From: Amorphochlora amoebiformis
Lineage: Eukaryota > Cercozoa > Chlorarachniophyceae
Direction: 5' to 3'
DNA length: 64,000 bases
Assembly (NCBI GenBank): GCA_054601695.1
Contig: BAAHQB010000077.1
Location: forward strand, 558,001-622,000
The position numbers and the translations under genes were made by a program. A model generated the notes under the pieces. The model made no database searches, was not told the origin of the DNA, and saw only the letters and a program-made list of their open reading frames with translations. Below, piece after piece: positions 51,057-64,000 of this stretch. Numbering within the stretch: the first letter of the stretch is position 1; the number at the start of each line of letters is the position of its first letter.

Positions 51057-51066
51057 ATACATACAT

Positions 51067-51136
<70 letters not shown>

Positions 51137-51146
51137 ACATAAGTTA

Positions 51147-51177
<31 letters not shown>

Positions 51178-51481
51178 CATATATATGCCATTTAACCACG
51201 TGTATTCTTTTTCTTTTCACATTCGAGGAGTCATTGTATTGTGCATATGACAGCTATACAAATATACTTACATATATAAATCTGCATACATAATATACAT
51301 ACATAAACATACATAAATAAGTTTACATACATAAATAATGTTGCGGTCAATTCGTAAATTAACACACATGATTACATCTTAAAATATGCATACACAAATA
51401 TGCATTTACATCAATATACGTACGTAAATACCATGTACATCAAATATACATACGCACAAACCATATATGTATTATATACGT

Positions 51482-51515
<34 letters not shown>

Positions 51516-51611
51516 ATGTATATATATTTTACTATATGTGTAATATAGGGCTCGTTACAGGGAGGCCGTCGAACAAGACCCAATGGACGGGTAATCGTAC
51601 AATTATACATT

Positions 51612-51646
<35 letters not shown>

Positions 51647-52254
51647 ATATGTGTGTGTATATATCCATCTAAATTCTGAAATTAAAATCTCTGTTTGAAG
51701 CTGTCGCTCAACTCCCTTTATTAGCTCTCCTCTCTTAAACTCCCTCGTCAAACACACTCCCAAATTCATTCTCACTCTCAACTCTCACTCTTACTCTCAC
51801 TCACTCCCTCTCTCACTCGAACACTCTCTCACACTCCCTTACTCTCTCTCACTCCCGTTCTCCCTGTACTCTATCACACTTCCACTCTCATTTGCATTCC
51901 TTAAAACTCACTCTCCCGCCCTCACTCTCGCACTCACTCTTCACTCACTCTTACTCTCTGACTCTCGCCTCGACTCGCTCATTTCCCACATTCTCATCTT
52001 CCAGCTTCCCCTCTCACTTCTCCCACTTGCACTCTTGAGAAAATGAATATTTTTTTTTTTTCACCCCAGGCTTCGAAGCGGCTCGAAGTCCCGTTCCAGG
52101 AGCTCGATGAAGAGTAGCCGGACAGGCAGCGGACGCAGCAGCGGACGCAGCAGCGGTCGGAGTAGCGTGCGTAGTAGTGGGAAGAACAGCCGAAACGGTA
52201 TGCTTGTATGTGATTTGCTTGTTTTGGCGTATATGCGTTCGTTTGTGTATGGTT

Positions 52255-52305
<51 letters not shown>

Positions 52306-52441
52306 GCATAATTAATAGTTCACATGCTTTTGTATGGCTTTTTTCCATGTGGGTATTGGGTATTATACTTGTGTACACGGATGAGTGAAGTGTTGTGAAT
52401 ATGTGTATGTGTATATAGATGTGAGTATATAAGTATATGTA

Positions 52442-52492
<51 letters not shown>

Positions 52493-52622
52493 ATGTATGT
52501 ATGTATGTATGTATGTATGTGTGTGTGCATCCGTGTATAATTTTATGCATATCCATAAGTCTTAAGTAAATGTGTGTATTCATATGTATACATACATACA
52601 CATATATATATGTATATATATA

Positions 52623-52670
<48 letters not shown>

Positions 52671-52859
52671 TATAAATATATACATATGTTTATTTATATT
52701 AATTACAGGGAGTCCTCCAAGGGGAGATGGAAGGAAGAATGCGCATAGTAACCATTATATATATTATTACATGTTCTCATATAATTTATATATATATATA
52801 TATGTGTATATGTATATGCGCATAATATAATCGAAATTAAGGCATGCACCACCAACACG

Positions 52860-52907
<48 letters not shown>

Positions 52908-53012
52908 AAATACATATATATATATATTATATATGTAATATATTTTTATATATACATGTATATATACACACATACACACACATATATATATATATATGTA
53001 CATACACATATG

Positions 53013-53049
<37 letters not shown>

Positions 53050-53527
53050 CACCTGTATATATGCACACACATATATATAATATATATATATACATCGAAT
53101 TATTTACACGATACTACTTTACTCAAGGCAAGCACCACCAGCATCATCGGCATCGCAAAGCCCGAGATGCGCGTGCAGGGGAAATAAAACATGAAACCAA
53201 CCTGAATATTAAGTATTTCTCTCTCTCTCTTCCTCTTTTCTTGAATACTTTTCTCTCTCTCTTTCTTGAATATTTCTCTTTCTCTCTCTCTTTCCTGAAT
53301 GTTTCTCTCTCTTTCTCTTCTTCTTAAAAATTAAGCATTTCCCTCTCTTTTTCCCCTTTTTCTTGAATATTAAATACTTTTCTGCTTTCTGTCTTGTTCT
53401 CGCTGGCTTATGAATTAAGTCATTTCCTCTCTCTTTCTCTCTCCCTTAATAAATATCAGGCTATTCCTCTCCCTTCTCTTTCTTGCGTTTTCTGTGCTTC
53501 CGCTACTATTTTTTATTCTTTATACAT

Positions 53528-53558
<31 letters not shown>

Positions 53559-53690
53559 TTATATAATATATATAATATATTATATGCATATATGTATATG
53601 TGTATATATGGGTGTATGTGTGCATATTCATGTACGCATGTTTTGCCTGATATAGTATTGAAAGATATATTTTGGAAGATATTGATGCTA

Positions 53691-53740
<50 letters not shown>

Positions 53741-53815
53741 ATGTATGTATTTGTAAAATATGTAGGTCCATGGAGTCTCTCGGATACAAGTCGGATAACG
53801 ATAAGGTATAAGTAT

Positions 53816-53846
<31 letters not shown>

Positions 53847-53974
53847 TACATTATATATATATGTAAATATATATATATATATGTACATTCCAGTTTGTGT
53901 CCCCAAAACCAAATCACGCATCCCCAACCGGCATGACGTTATCACCTGGCCACCACAAGAACATATCTCTGTAA
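50779..53974 (+). CDS. Protein with an Arg/Ser-rich segment, 7 exons, 5' end missing
   Basis: Exons 50779..50811, 51549..51590, 52070..52197, 52709..52747, 53128..53212, 53766..53805 and 53894..53974, with matching phases and a TAA stop. The protein reads [25 protein letters not shown], then a segment rich in Arg, Ser and Gly ([37 protein letters not shown]). A His/Arg cluster follows ([17 protein letters not shown]), and the tail ends [10 protein letters not shown]. Arg-Ser segments are typical of splicing and RNA-binding factors, but no RRM or other domain is visible, so the function is open. Acceptors follow long CT tracts (51700-52060 before exon 52070). The N-terminus lies upstream of 50779 and was not found. 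Confidence 0.62.
51690..52060. repeat. CT-rich tract ending in a strong acceptor
   Basis: CACTCTC, ACTCTCACT and CCTCTC units, ending TTTTTTTTTTTCACCCCAG just before exon 52070. It may serve as an oversized polypyrimidine tract. Confidence 0.85.
52836..52861 (+). pseudogene. Decayed copy of the exon 53128 start
   Basis: AAGGCATGCACCACCAACACGATA resembles AAGGCAAGCACCACCAGCATCATC at 53125..53148, including the acceptor AAG. It lies about 290 bases upstream across TA repeats. Confidence 0.68.
53213..53500. repeat. Pyrimidine minisatellite
   Basis: Irregular units of about 35-55 bases combining TTGAATATT(AA) with TTTCTCTCTCT. The first unit overlaps the end of exon 53128..53212 (CTGAATATTAAGTATTTCTC). 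It is in the RS-gene intron. Confidence 0.85.
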
Positions 53975-53989
53975 CCTATGGATAGGACT

Positions 53990-54312
53990 AGGATTAGGAT
54001 TAGGGTTAGGATTAGGGTTAGGGTTAGGGTTAGCGTTGGGGTTAGGGTTACGATTAAGGTTGGAGTTTGTTAGGACAAGGGTTAGGTTTAGACCAAGGGT
54101 GACGGGACGGATTAGGGTTAGAAAAAGGATTATATTGCCAGTCCTAGTAAGGAATAAGGTAGTGCACCATGGTGTTTGGACGATATCTGTGGGAGAGTTT
54201 GGGTTTACGTTAGGGTTAGGGTTAGGGTTAGGGTTAGGGTTAGGGTTAAGGTTAGGGAGTAAAGCATTGCAGTAGGGTTAGGTTTAGGGTTAGGGTTAAG
54301 GTTAGGGGATGG
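53990..54312. repeat. Interstitial TTAGGG tract after the RS gene
   Basis: TTAGGG units, exact in 54205-54250, degenerate elsewhere. They begin within about 20 bases of the TAA stop, so the 3' UTR probably runs into it. Confidence 0.93.
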
Positions 54313-54416
54313 AGTGATAAACATAGGTTAAGAGTTAGGTTGAGTTAATTGGTGAAGGAGAGGTAACGTTTTGGGAGAATAAAGTGCAATTAGCTGTTTG
54401 GTAGTAACTAAGTCTG

Positions 54417-54512
54417 TTGTAACGGCTTGTAAGTAAATATATCTAAATAACGGCTCTTGAGTAACGGCTCTTGAGTAACGGCTTTTAAGTAACGGCTGGG
54501 TAACGGTGTTTA
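54417..54512. repeat. 14-base minisatellite (TAACGGCTCTTGAG)n
   Basis: Six or so units of TAACGGCT followed by CTTGAG, TTTAAG or GGG variants. A second, weaker repeat, TTGATATTGGTG, occurs twice at 54518 and 54541. No coding potential. Confidence 0.88.
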
Positions 54513-54630
54513 AGTAGTTGATATTGGTGAGTAAGTTTTTGTTGATATTGGTGTGTGAGTTCTTACGTAACTTTTTAGGTCAATAATGTCGCAAGGGACT
54601 CGGGTATGGATTTGTTGTTACGAATATGTT

Positions 54631-54665
<35 letters not shown>

Positions 54666-54780
54666 TTATATACATATATATATGCTCATATTTTTATACA
54701 TATTCATGTACATATAGAAAGATACACTTAATTATAAGGATAGATATATCAGGATACTACAATGGCATATATATGCATCT

Positions 54781-54858
<78 letters not shown>

Positions 54859-54919
54859 GCATATAAGTATATATGTATATTGGTATATTTAAGACATTTA
54901 TATATACACATTTATATAG

Positions 54920-55688
54920 CCGAGGCTCGGAACTGTTGAAAGCGCTAACACAGTCCGTGTAAGCCAACCAAGAATGAGCCAGGTACCTCTCATTCTACCC
55001 TCTCTCTCTCTCTCTTTTCTCTCACGCTTTTTCCTATCTCCTCTCTATTCTATTACGCTCTTTCTTCTAACCGTCTCCTCTCTCTCCCTCTCTCTCTCTA
55101 ACGATATTTCCTCTCACTCGTCCTCTCACTCACCCCTCTCGCTCCCTCTCTACCTTTCTCCTCTCTCTCTCGCTCTCCTCACTCTTTCTCTCCTCACTCT
55201 TTCTCTTTCTCTCTCTCTCTTGCTCTTGTCACTCTTGTTGTCTTCACTCTCCTCTCCCTCTCTCTGTCTCCCTCACACACTTTTCCTTCTCAAATACCCC
55301 CCTCGCTCCTCTCTCTCTCTCTCTTCTCATTCCTCGCCCTCTCTTTCTCTTTTTCTTTCACTCACTCGCTCTTATGTCCTCTCTCACTCTCTTTGTACCT
55401 CTCTTTCGTATATTTCTCTTGTGTATCTCACGATCCATTCTCTCTCCTCTCTCTCATTCTGTCCATCCTTCCCTATATCCCTCTTTCTCTCCTTTCTCCT
55501 GCCTCTGCTCTCTTTCCCCTTTTGTCCTCTCCTCTCTCTTCTCTCCTATCTCTGCGTTTTCCTCCCTTCCCTCTCTCTCTCTCTCTTCTCTCCTCTGTCT
55601 CTATTTTTTACCCTCCCTCTTTTTTCTCTCTTATGTCCTCTCTCTTTCCTCTCTGTCTCTTTCATCTCTCTTTCTCTTCTTTCTGCAA

Positions 55689-55726
<38 letters not shown>

Positions 55727-55918
55727 ATGTGTGTGTGTGTGTTTATTATTATATAATATATAATATTTAATATGTAACATAATGTATAATATAATATATA
55801 TGTGTGTATATTATATATATATATATATATATATAATTATATATATATATATGTATGTATGTATGTATACATATATAGTATATAATATACATATATACAG
55901 TATATAATATATGTAAAA

Positions 55919-56005
<87 letters not shown>

Positions 56006-56100
56006 TTTATTATATATATATATATACATATATGAATATAATATGCACAGATGCGCTTAAACACCGGAATTGTGAATCCGAAAATATCCAGGCTTTCAGG

Positions 56101-56153
<53 letters not shown>

Positions 56154-56174
56154 ATATATATAAATATATACATG

Positions 56175-56219
<45 letters not shown>

Positions 56220-56316
56220 TATGTATGTGTATATATGTATATATATGTATATATGTAAATATACATATATATAAATATATATATATATACATATATATAT
56301 ATTAAATATGTATATT

Positions 56317-56347
<31 letters not shown>

Positions 56348-56490
56348 ATTTCAGTATATGTGTAATCATAATTACTAGGCAACACTTGGGAAGGGAGGAT
56401 TCAATGGCTCGGCCCGAAACAGGAAGGTGATGTTTACATATACATATATATATGTATATATATATATAATATATATATATATGTCTGTGA

Positions 56491-56540
<50 letters not shown>

Positions 56541-56585
56541 ATATATATATAGTATATATATATATATATGAATATACACACTTAT

Positions 56586-56616
<31 letters not shown>

Positions 56617-56923
56617 TATGTATGTGAGTAGTATATGTATATTCATATATGTATATATGTGTATATATATATATATATGTATATTATTTGTGTATAATAT
56701 ATATAAATATATATATATATATGTGTATATATATATATATTTGTGATTATATATATATGTGTGTGTGTGTATACATTTACATGCGTACATAAAAACATCT
56801 ATCGTTGTCTCTACATCCATGTTCATATGTACATTCATATGTATAATATAAATATATATATATATATATGTAGACATGAAGAAGCATTGTAACCACCCTC
56901 GTTTTTCGGGCCGAGTAGTTGAA

Positions 56924-56964
<41 letters not shown>

Positions 56965-57323
56965 TTAAACCTATATATGATATTACATTGTATCGCATTT
57001 ACGTACGATAATAATTTATAATATGTATGCATTTATATATATATACATATATATATACACATACACATATATATATATATAATTTATATACATATTATAC
57101 ATATATATATATATATACTGTATGTATAAAATTAACCAGAAAGGGGACGTCGCTGCGCTCACCAAAATGAAGTGCACCGTCATCCTTGTAATATACTATA
57201 TATATATACATATATATATATATGTATATATGTATGTATGTATCCTATATGAAAAATATATGTGGTAGGGCTAACTAGGCCGTGTTTTATATAGACAGTT
57301 CGTATTTTACATATTAAGAATGA

Positions 57324-57394
<71 letters not shown>

Positions 57395-57622
57395 GAGAAT
57401 AATATACGTACATATACATATATATATATATATATGTATGTATGTGTATGTAAATGTATTTATATGTCTAATATATATTATGTATGTAATATACGTATAC
57501 ATATACATAATAAAGGTAACGATTCTGGGTCTTCTAGCGTCATCGATATCCGTGGGTACTTCAATATTCATTTATTTACACATACATATACAGACACAGG
57601 TGTATGTACTTATGTATGTATG

Positions 57623-57669
<47 letters not shown>

Positions 57670-57773
57670 CACAATATACATATATATATATATATATATG
57701 TATGTAAAGCATATATTGCAGAGGTAGTGTGAGGACAGTGGTACGATTGAAGTCTTCCCGTATTTCGCATTAA
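54920..57773 (+). CDS. Small unknown protein with one hydrophobic segment, 6 exons
   Basis: Exons 54920..54956, 56051..56101, 56379..56426, 57140..57187, 57516..57555 and 57724..57773, phase-matched, ending in TAA. They read [74 protein letters not shown], and end [26 protein letters not shown] could be one membrane span with a basic tail. The first exon is the least certain; a mini-exon ATGAGCCAG at 54974..54982 before GTACCT is an alternative start. No family is recognised. Confidence 0.5.
54992..55690. repeat. CT-rich tract, about 700 bases
   Basis: CTCTCTCTTTCTCTCCTC without a fixed period, in the intron after 54920..54956. Pyrimidines are on the coding strand. The Ser-Leu frames are artefacts. 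Confidence 0.95.
55700..56040. repeat. (TA)n block
   Basis: TA arrays with TATGTATGTATG and AATATTTAATATG patches. No exon. Confidence 0.92.
56430..57130. repeat. TA-rich intron with an inverted exon trace
   Basis: Mostly TA arrays. On the minus strand 56893-56918 reads CTCGGCCCGAAAAACGAGGGTGG, which resembles CTCGGCCCGAAACAGGAAGGTGA at the end of exon 56379..56426. This may be an inverted decayed copy. Confidence 0.6.
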
Positions 57774-57839
57774 CTTTGTGCATGCTGCATGAGTACTTTT
57801 GCTTTGACTGCAAACGAAGAAGGGTTATGCATGGGTACT

Positions 57840-58120
57840 TTTGCTTTGACTACAATAGAAGGGGGTACTATTGGGTATCATTAAGCGCGACATGCCGTGA
57901 CGTCACGCTTTCTCACGGGACCTCGAAAGCCCGTTAATACCGGGCACTGACGGATACTACCGGTCACTACAGGATCTTACGGTCTCCAAACGATCTCCAG
58001 AATCTCCATCGATCTCGAGCGGTCAATATTAGGGCTACGATGACGTTCTAATACTCTACAGATATCTACTCATCGAGCTGCATTACTAATGCTATCAATA
58101 TTGTTGTATCTCTGCAGTAA
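57840..58120 (+). repeat. Dispersed repeat family A, copy 2
   Basis: Contains CCGTGACGTCACGCTTTCTCACG, ACTACCGGTCACTAC, GATCTCCAGAATCTCCATCG and CAGATATCTACTCATCGAGC. The second half aligns with 4451-4600. Copy 1 carries the GTGACGTCACG block after, not before, the GATCTCC block, so the element may be tandem or permuted. Confidence 0.7.
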
Positions 58121-58122
58121 CA

Positions 58123-58177
<55 letters not shown>

Positions 58178-58310
58178 ATATATATATATATATGTGTGTG
58201 TTTGTGTACGTCATGATAAGTGGTTATCCTTGTATGGGCAATAGCATTATATTAGTGGATCTGTATATATATATATATATCTATATATATATATATATAT
58301 ACACACATAG

Positions 58311-59533
<1,223 letters not shown>

Positions 59534-59617
59534 GTCATATTCATACCTAATTTACATAAAAATATCTTTGCATTTACTATGTATGTACCTAATAGACACG
59601 CACAAATATATCCATAA

Positions 59618-59709
<92 letters not shown>

Positions 59710-60860
59710 TAAATATAGTTTATATATATATATATATATTTATATATTATATGTATAATATAGATGTATATATGTACATACATATACATAGAATATGCAA
59801 CATGTATCTAAACACGTGAATATACATATTTATACATATGTATATATATATATATACTCTATCTCCAGCAAAAATCATGAGTACAGTATTATTATTGTTA
59901 TTACTACCCTTATTATCATTAGACATACACACTCATACATAAGTATATTGTAACAATAAGCGATATACATGTATATATAAAATATATATACATATAGTAT
60001 GTACGTGTGTGTGCACAAATATACAAAAATGGGTAAATATACTGGTGTATTGTAACAATTTATATAGAAATGTGAAATAAATTAGGGAAACATCGAACTT
60101 GGAGTGAATGGCCATTATGCTCTCTCCTCTCCGACGGTCTCGTTTTTGCAAGTATGATTGCCAATCTCATTGTGTTTTCCCATCTCTTTGTCTCTCCCAA
60201 TCTTGTTTTAAGAGACTTAACTCTCAAGCCAGTATCTAGTTAAGACCAGGATGTACAAAAAGGAGGTCAGCCTAGTTAGTTTCATGCCATTGGACAATTA
60301 AGATCCATTCGGGATAACTCTAGCAACTGGGACTTCTTCTTGAACGTGGCACTACATTATTAGATGATCACAGTACAATTTAACAGGGTAACTCAAAAAC
60401 CGATTATTAGATTGGGTTATATTGACGTTTTAAAAAATTATAAACTGATATATAACGACTCCAGCTTGCTATAATCTGCAAAATCTAGATAATATATATA
60501 GCATCATTCATATATCACATGTATATATACTAGATCCAGAAGATATACCAGTACTATCTAGCTATGATAAACCATGACGTAGATGATGATATTAGATCTA
60601 CTCATATCTCTACTAGTCTAGTATCTCGTCTATCCGTATGATCCAGTTATCAATACCTAGATCTGGTGTGCAAATCTACACATTCTCTAGATTCTCTAGA
60701 TTCTACTGTTGTACCCAGGAAACATGTACATATCACATTCAAAACTATGAAGTTGTGGGCCCAATCTGAATTTTCATAGTCGATATTGTACTTGTAAATA
60801 TGCAAATATGCAAATATTATGATATATTACATCACGATATAGTACTATTAAACGGAGCTG
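59534..60860. other. Intergenic region
   Basis: TA arrays to about 59860, then a (TTA)n patch at 59887-59925. Beyond that, ordinary-composition sequence to 60860 contains CTAG and ATCTAGAT palindromes (60500-60700). No exon is supported; a minus-strand frame at 60040-60110 (MAIHSKFDVSL) is not bounded by splice sites. Confidence 0.5.
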
Positions 60861-60887
60861 TTACAATTCAAGTGTCACGTGATACAG

Positions 60888-61665
<778 letters not shown>

Positions 61666-61756
61666 TATATATATATATATATCTTATATATATATATATA
61701 TATATCTTATATATATATATATATATTTATATGTATATCTACATATATATGTATAT

Positions 61757-62387
61757 TAGGGTTACGGTTACGCTTAGAGTTAGGGTTATGGCTAGGGCAA
61801 GGCTTAGGGTTAGGGTTAGGGTTAGGCTTAGGGTTAGGCTAAAGGTTAGGGTTACACTTCGAGAGTAGGGTTATGGCTAGGGCAAGGGTTAGGGTTAGAT
61901 CAGATTATTCAGCATGTCTTAGTCCTAGGACCATTGACTCGGTTAGGGTTAGAGTTAGGGTTAGGGTTAGGGTTAGGGTTAGGGTTTGGTTTGGCTTAGA
62001 GTTAGGGTAATGGCTATAAGGGTTGGAATTGGTTATGGCTGGGTTAGGGTTGGGTCAGGATTGGGTTAGGGTTGGGTTAGGGTTAGGGTTTGGTTTAGGG
62101 TTAGGGTTAGGGTTAGGGTTGGCATTAGCTCAGAGAGTTAGGGTTTTGACTAGGGTAGTGTTAGGGTTAGAGATAAGGATAGGGTTATGGGTAAGGTTTA
62201 GGGTTAGCGTTAGGGTTACGCTTAGATTTAGGGTTTGGACTAGGGCCAGGGTTAGGGTTAGGGTTACAGTTGGGGATAGGGTTAGGCTTAGGGTTTAGGG
62301 TTACGCTTAGAGTTAGGGTTTTGATTAGGGCAAGGGTTAAGGTTAGGGTTAGAGTTAGGGTTAGGGTTAGGCTTAGGGTTAGGCTAT
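61757..62387. repeat. Interstitial TTAGGG region, about 630 bases
   Basis: TTAGGG and variants (TTACGCTTAG, TTAGGC, TTGGGTTAGG). A compound unit, GTTAGGGTTATGGCTAGGGCAAGG, occurs at 61781 and 61866. It is internally duplicated and degenerate. The Gly-Leu-Arg-Val frames are artefacts. Confidence 0.94.
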
Positions 62388-62452
62388 ATATACATATTAT
62401 GCACGTGTATAGTACATGTATAAAAATATATATATTTAAATATGTATGTGTG

Positions 62453-62492
<40 letters not shown>

Positions 62493-62563
62493 TATACATA
62501 TATATATGTATAATATATATATGTATATACTATATACACACATATATATATATATATATATTT

Positions 62564-62607
<44 letters not shown>

Positions 62608-62739
62608 TATATATATAAATATTACATAGATCAGATGACAGTATGTGGACGCGTTACATAAACATACATAGGTATACATACATACATATATACATAAATA
62701 TACATGTGTATATATAAATATACACACACACACACACAC

Positions 62740-62784
<45 letters not shown>

Positions 62785-62883
62785 GTGTGGATTTATAAAC
62801 ATATATAATATGTGTGGATCTATAAACACAAGTTTATACATATATATACACACATACATACATATATATATAATATATGTACA

Positions 62884-62919
<36 letters not shown>

Positions 62920-62945
62920 AAAATACATATATACACATATATAGT

Positions 62946-63222
62946 TTACATAGACTCACACCAACCTATTATAAACATATGTGCTTACATATAAATTACA
63001 CATACTAGAAATACCGGAAGTTTAGCTTGTTGAACACATATATACACACATATATATATTATATGTGTATATATATATATATATACATATATGCATATAT
63101 ACATATATACATATATATATATATATACATGTTTACATAGACTCACATCAACTTATTATTAACATATGTGCATGCATATACATTACACAAACTAGGCATA
63201 CCGGAAGTTTAGCTTGTTGAAC
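62946..63222. repeat. Direct duplication of about 85 bases, 190 bases apart
   Basis: 62955..63037 and 63138..63222 share GACTCACA.CAAC.TATTAT and end in ACCGGAAGTTTAGCTTGTTGAAC (23 identical bases). The second unit contains the 3' end and donor of the D-glutamate cyclase exon 63202..63264, so the first is a decayed exon copy downstream in gene direction. Confidence 0.92.
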
Positions 63223-63447
63223 GGCAGTCTGTGAGGTCACTCCACATGCCCAAAATATTCCAATCTGTTACGCATGCATGATATTTTTACACAATACATG
63301 TAAATAGATATTAATGTTGTATAGGTATATATGTAATACATATTATACATATATATATATATATATATTATATCTCTATTTGAAATACCTCTTTTGATTC
63401 GATGGGTACAGCATCTCCAAAGTCTGGGCTATCAATATTCTTGATAC
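63202..63447 (-). CDS. D-glutamate cyclase family (DUF1445) fragment, two exons
   Basis: Exons 63389..63447 and 63202..63264, phase-matched, with good acceptors (ATTTAG, GTAACAG) and donors (GTATTT, GTATGC). They read [19 protein letters not shown] followed by [21 protein letters not shown]. The motif FWACGVT..Q preceded by P(D/Y)(F/Y)GD is characteristic of the DUF1445 (PF07286) family as I recall it, which includes mitochondrial D-glutamate cyclase, converting D-glutamate to 5-oxo-D-proline. The next family motif (ITHxPGxMFxTD) should follow downstream at lower coordinates, but I do not see it before the TTAGGG tract. The exon may be too short to spot, or the gene may be broken. Upstream exons lie above 63450 or outside the window. 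Confidence 0.62.
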
Positions 63448-63449
63448 CT

Positions 63450-63498
63450 AAATATAATATATACATATATATATATTATTATATATATATATATATAT

Positions 63499-63553
<55 letters not shown>

Positions 63554-63574
63554 CTTGCTGTATAGAAATGTTAA

Positions 63575-63626
<52 letters not shown>

Positions 63627-63703
63627 ATGTGTCAAATACACCCGTATAATACATCCCCATCTTATATCATGAATATAAATCAATATGAATGTCAATATGT
63701 ATG

Positions 63704-63745
<42 letters not shown>

Positions 63746-64000
63746 GCATATAATATATATATATATATATGTACATATATAATATATATATATATATGTA
63801 TATATCTATATTTATTTCAAAATATTCGTACCGACATGTATGTATACATATGAATATTATCTATATATACATACATGTATATATATATATATTATATATA
63901 TGTATACATGTGTTGTAATATTGTAGATAGATATACATTGACATATTATTCATATAATACACTACAATAATTTACGGCGCTGAATTGATACCTATGTGTA
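63450..64000. repeat. TA-rich right edge
   Basis: TA arrays with small mixed patches at 63545-63580, 63630-63690 and 63810-63850. A short minus-strand exon candidate (63975..63990 between TAG and GTAAAT) is possible but unsupported. Confidence 0.7.

Overview
This is a nuclear genomic window from a eukaryote, almost certainly a protist. Genes are split into many short exons with GT..AG introns, and none is bacterial in layout. The introns and spacers are dominated by (TA)n, with interstitial TTAGGG/CCCTAA telomere-type arrays and long purine or pyrimidine tracts. One gene encodes a plant/algal-type plastid rRNA methyltransferase whose N-terminus reads as a signal peptide followed by a basic leader. 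That hints at an alga or plastid-bearing protist with a complex plastid, but I cannot name the organism. Coding sequence sits in non-TA islands of 25-150 bases, so I built genes exon by exon, requiring splice sites and reading phase to agree across every junction.

Layout. 1.3-8.1 kb (+): a WD40-repeat protein, 12 exons, 5' end not found. 8.1-10.3 kb: an island with an unresolved small gene. 10.3-12.6 kb: two single-exon genes, divergent: an inositol polyphosphate kinase (-) and the COPII GTPase SAR1 (+). 13.5-27.8 kb (-): a 22-exon, 495-residue RsmD-like RNA methyltransferase, complete. 28.2-28.5 kb (+): a complete 62-residue gene of unknown function that diverges from the methyltransferase. 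29.3-38.7 kb (+): a TLC-domain membrane protein. 39.5 kb (+): a terminal exon rich in Asp and His. 40.3-41.3 kb: unresolved exons on both strands. 41.4-48.8 kb (+): a multi-pass membrane protein of unknown family. 49.4-49.7 kb (-): the C-terminus of an unknown protein. 50.8-54.0 kb (+): a protein with an Arg/Ser-rich segment. 54.9-57.8 kb (+): a small unknown protein with a hydrophobic segment. 58.3-59.5 kb (+): a small protein with a Cys-rich tail. 60.9-61.7 kb: candidate exons. 63.2-63.4 kb (-): a fragment of a D-glutamate cyclase family gene (DUF1445).

The most unusual signal is a recurrent pattern I call exon echoes. Next to at least ten real exons there are one to three decayed copies of the same exon piece, usually with its splice site, lying about 75-760 bases away across a (TA)n tract. 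They occur on either side of the exon and in genes on both strands. They look like local duplications anchored in the TA arrays, and they scatter decoy splice sites and potential exons through the introns. No rRNA, tRNA, CRISPR array or complete transposon was recognised. All long reading frames made of Ile-Tyr, Arg-Glu, Gly-Leu, Thr-Leu or Phe/Ser repeats are products of simple repeats and are not annotated as genes.
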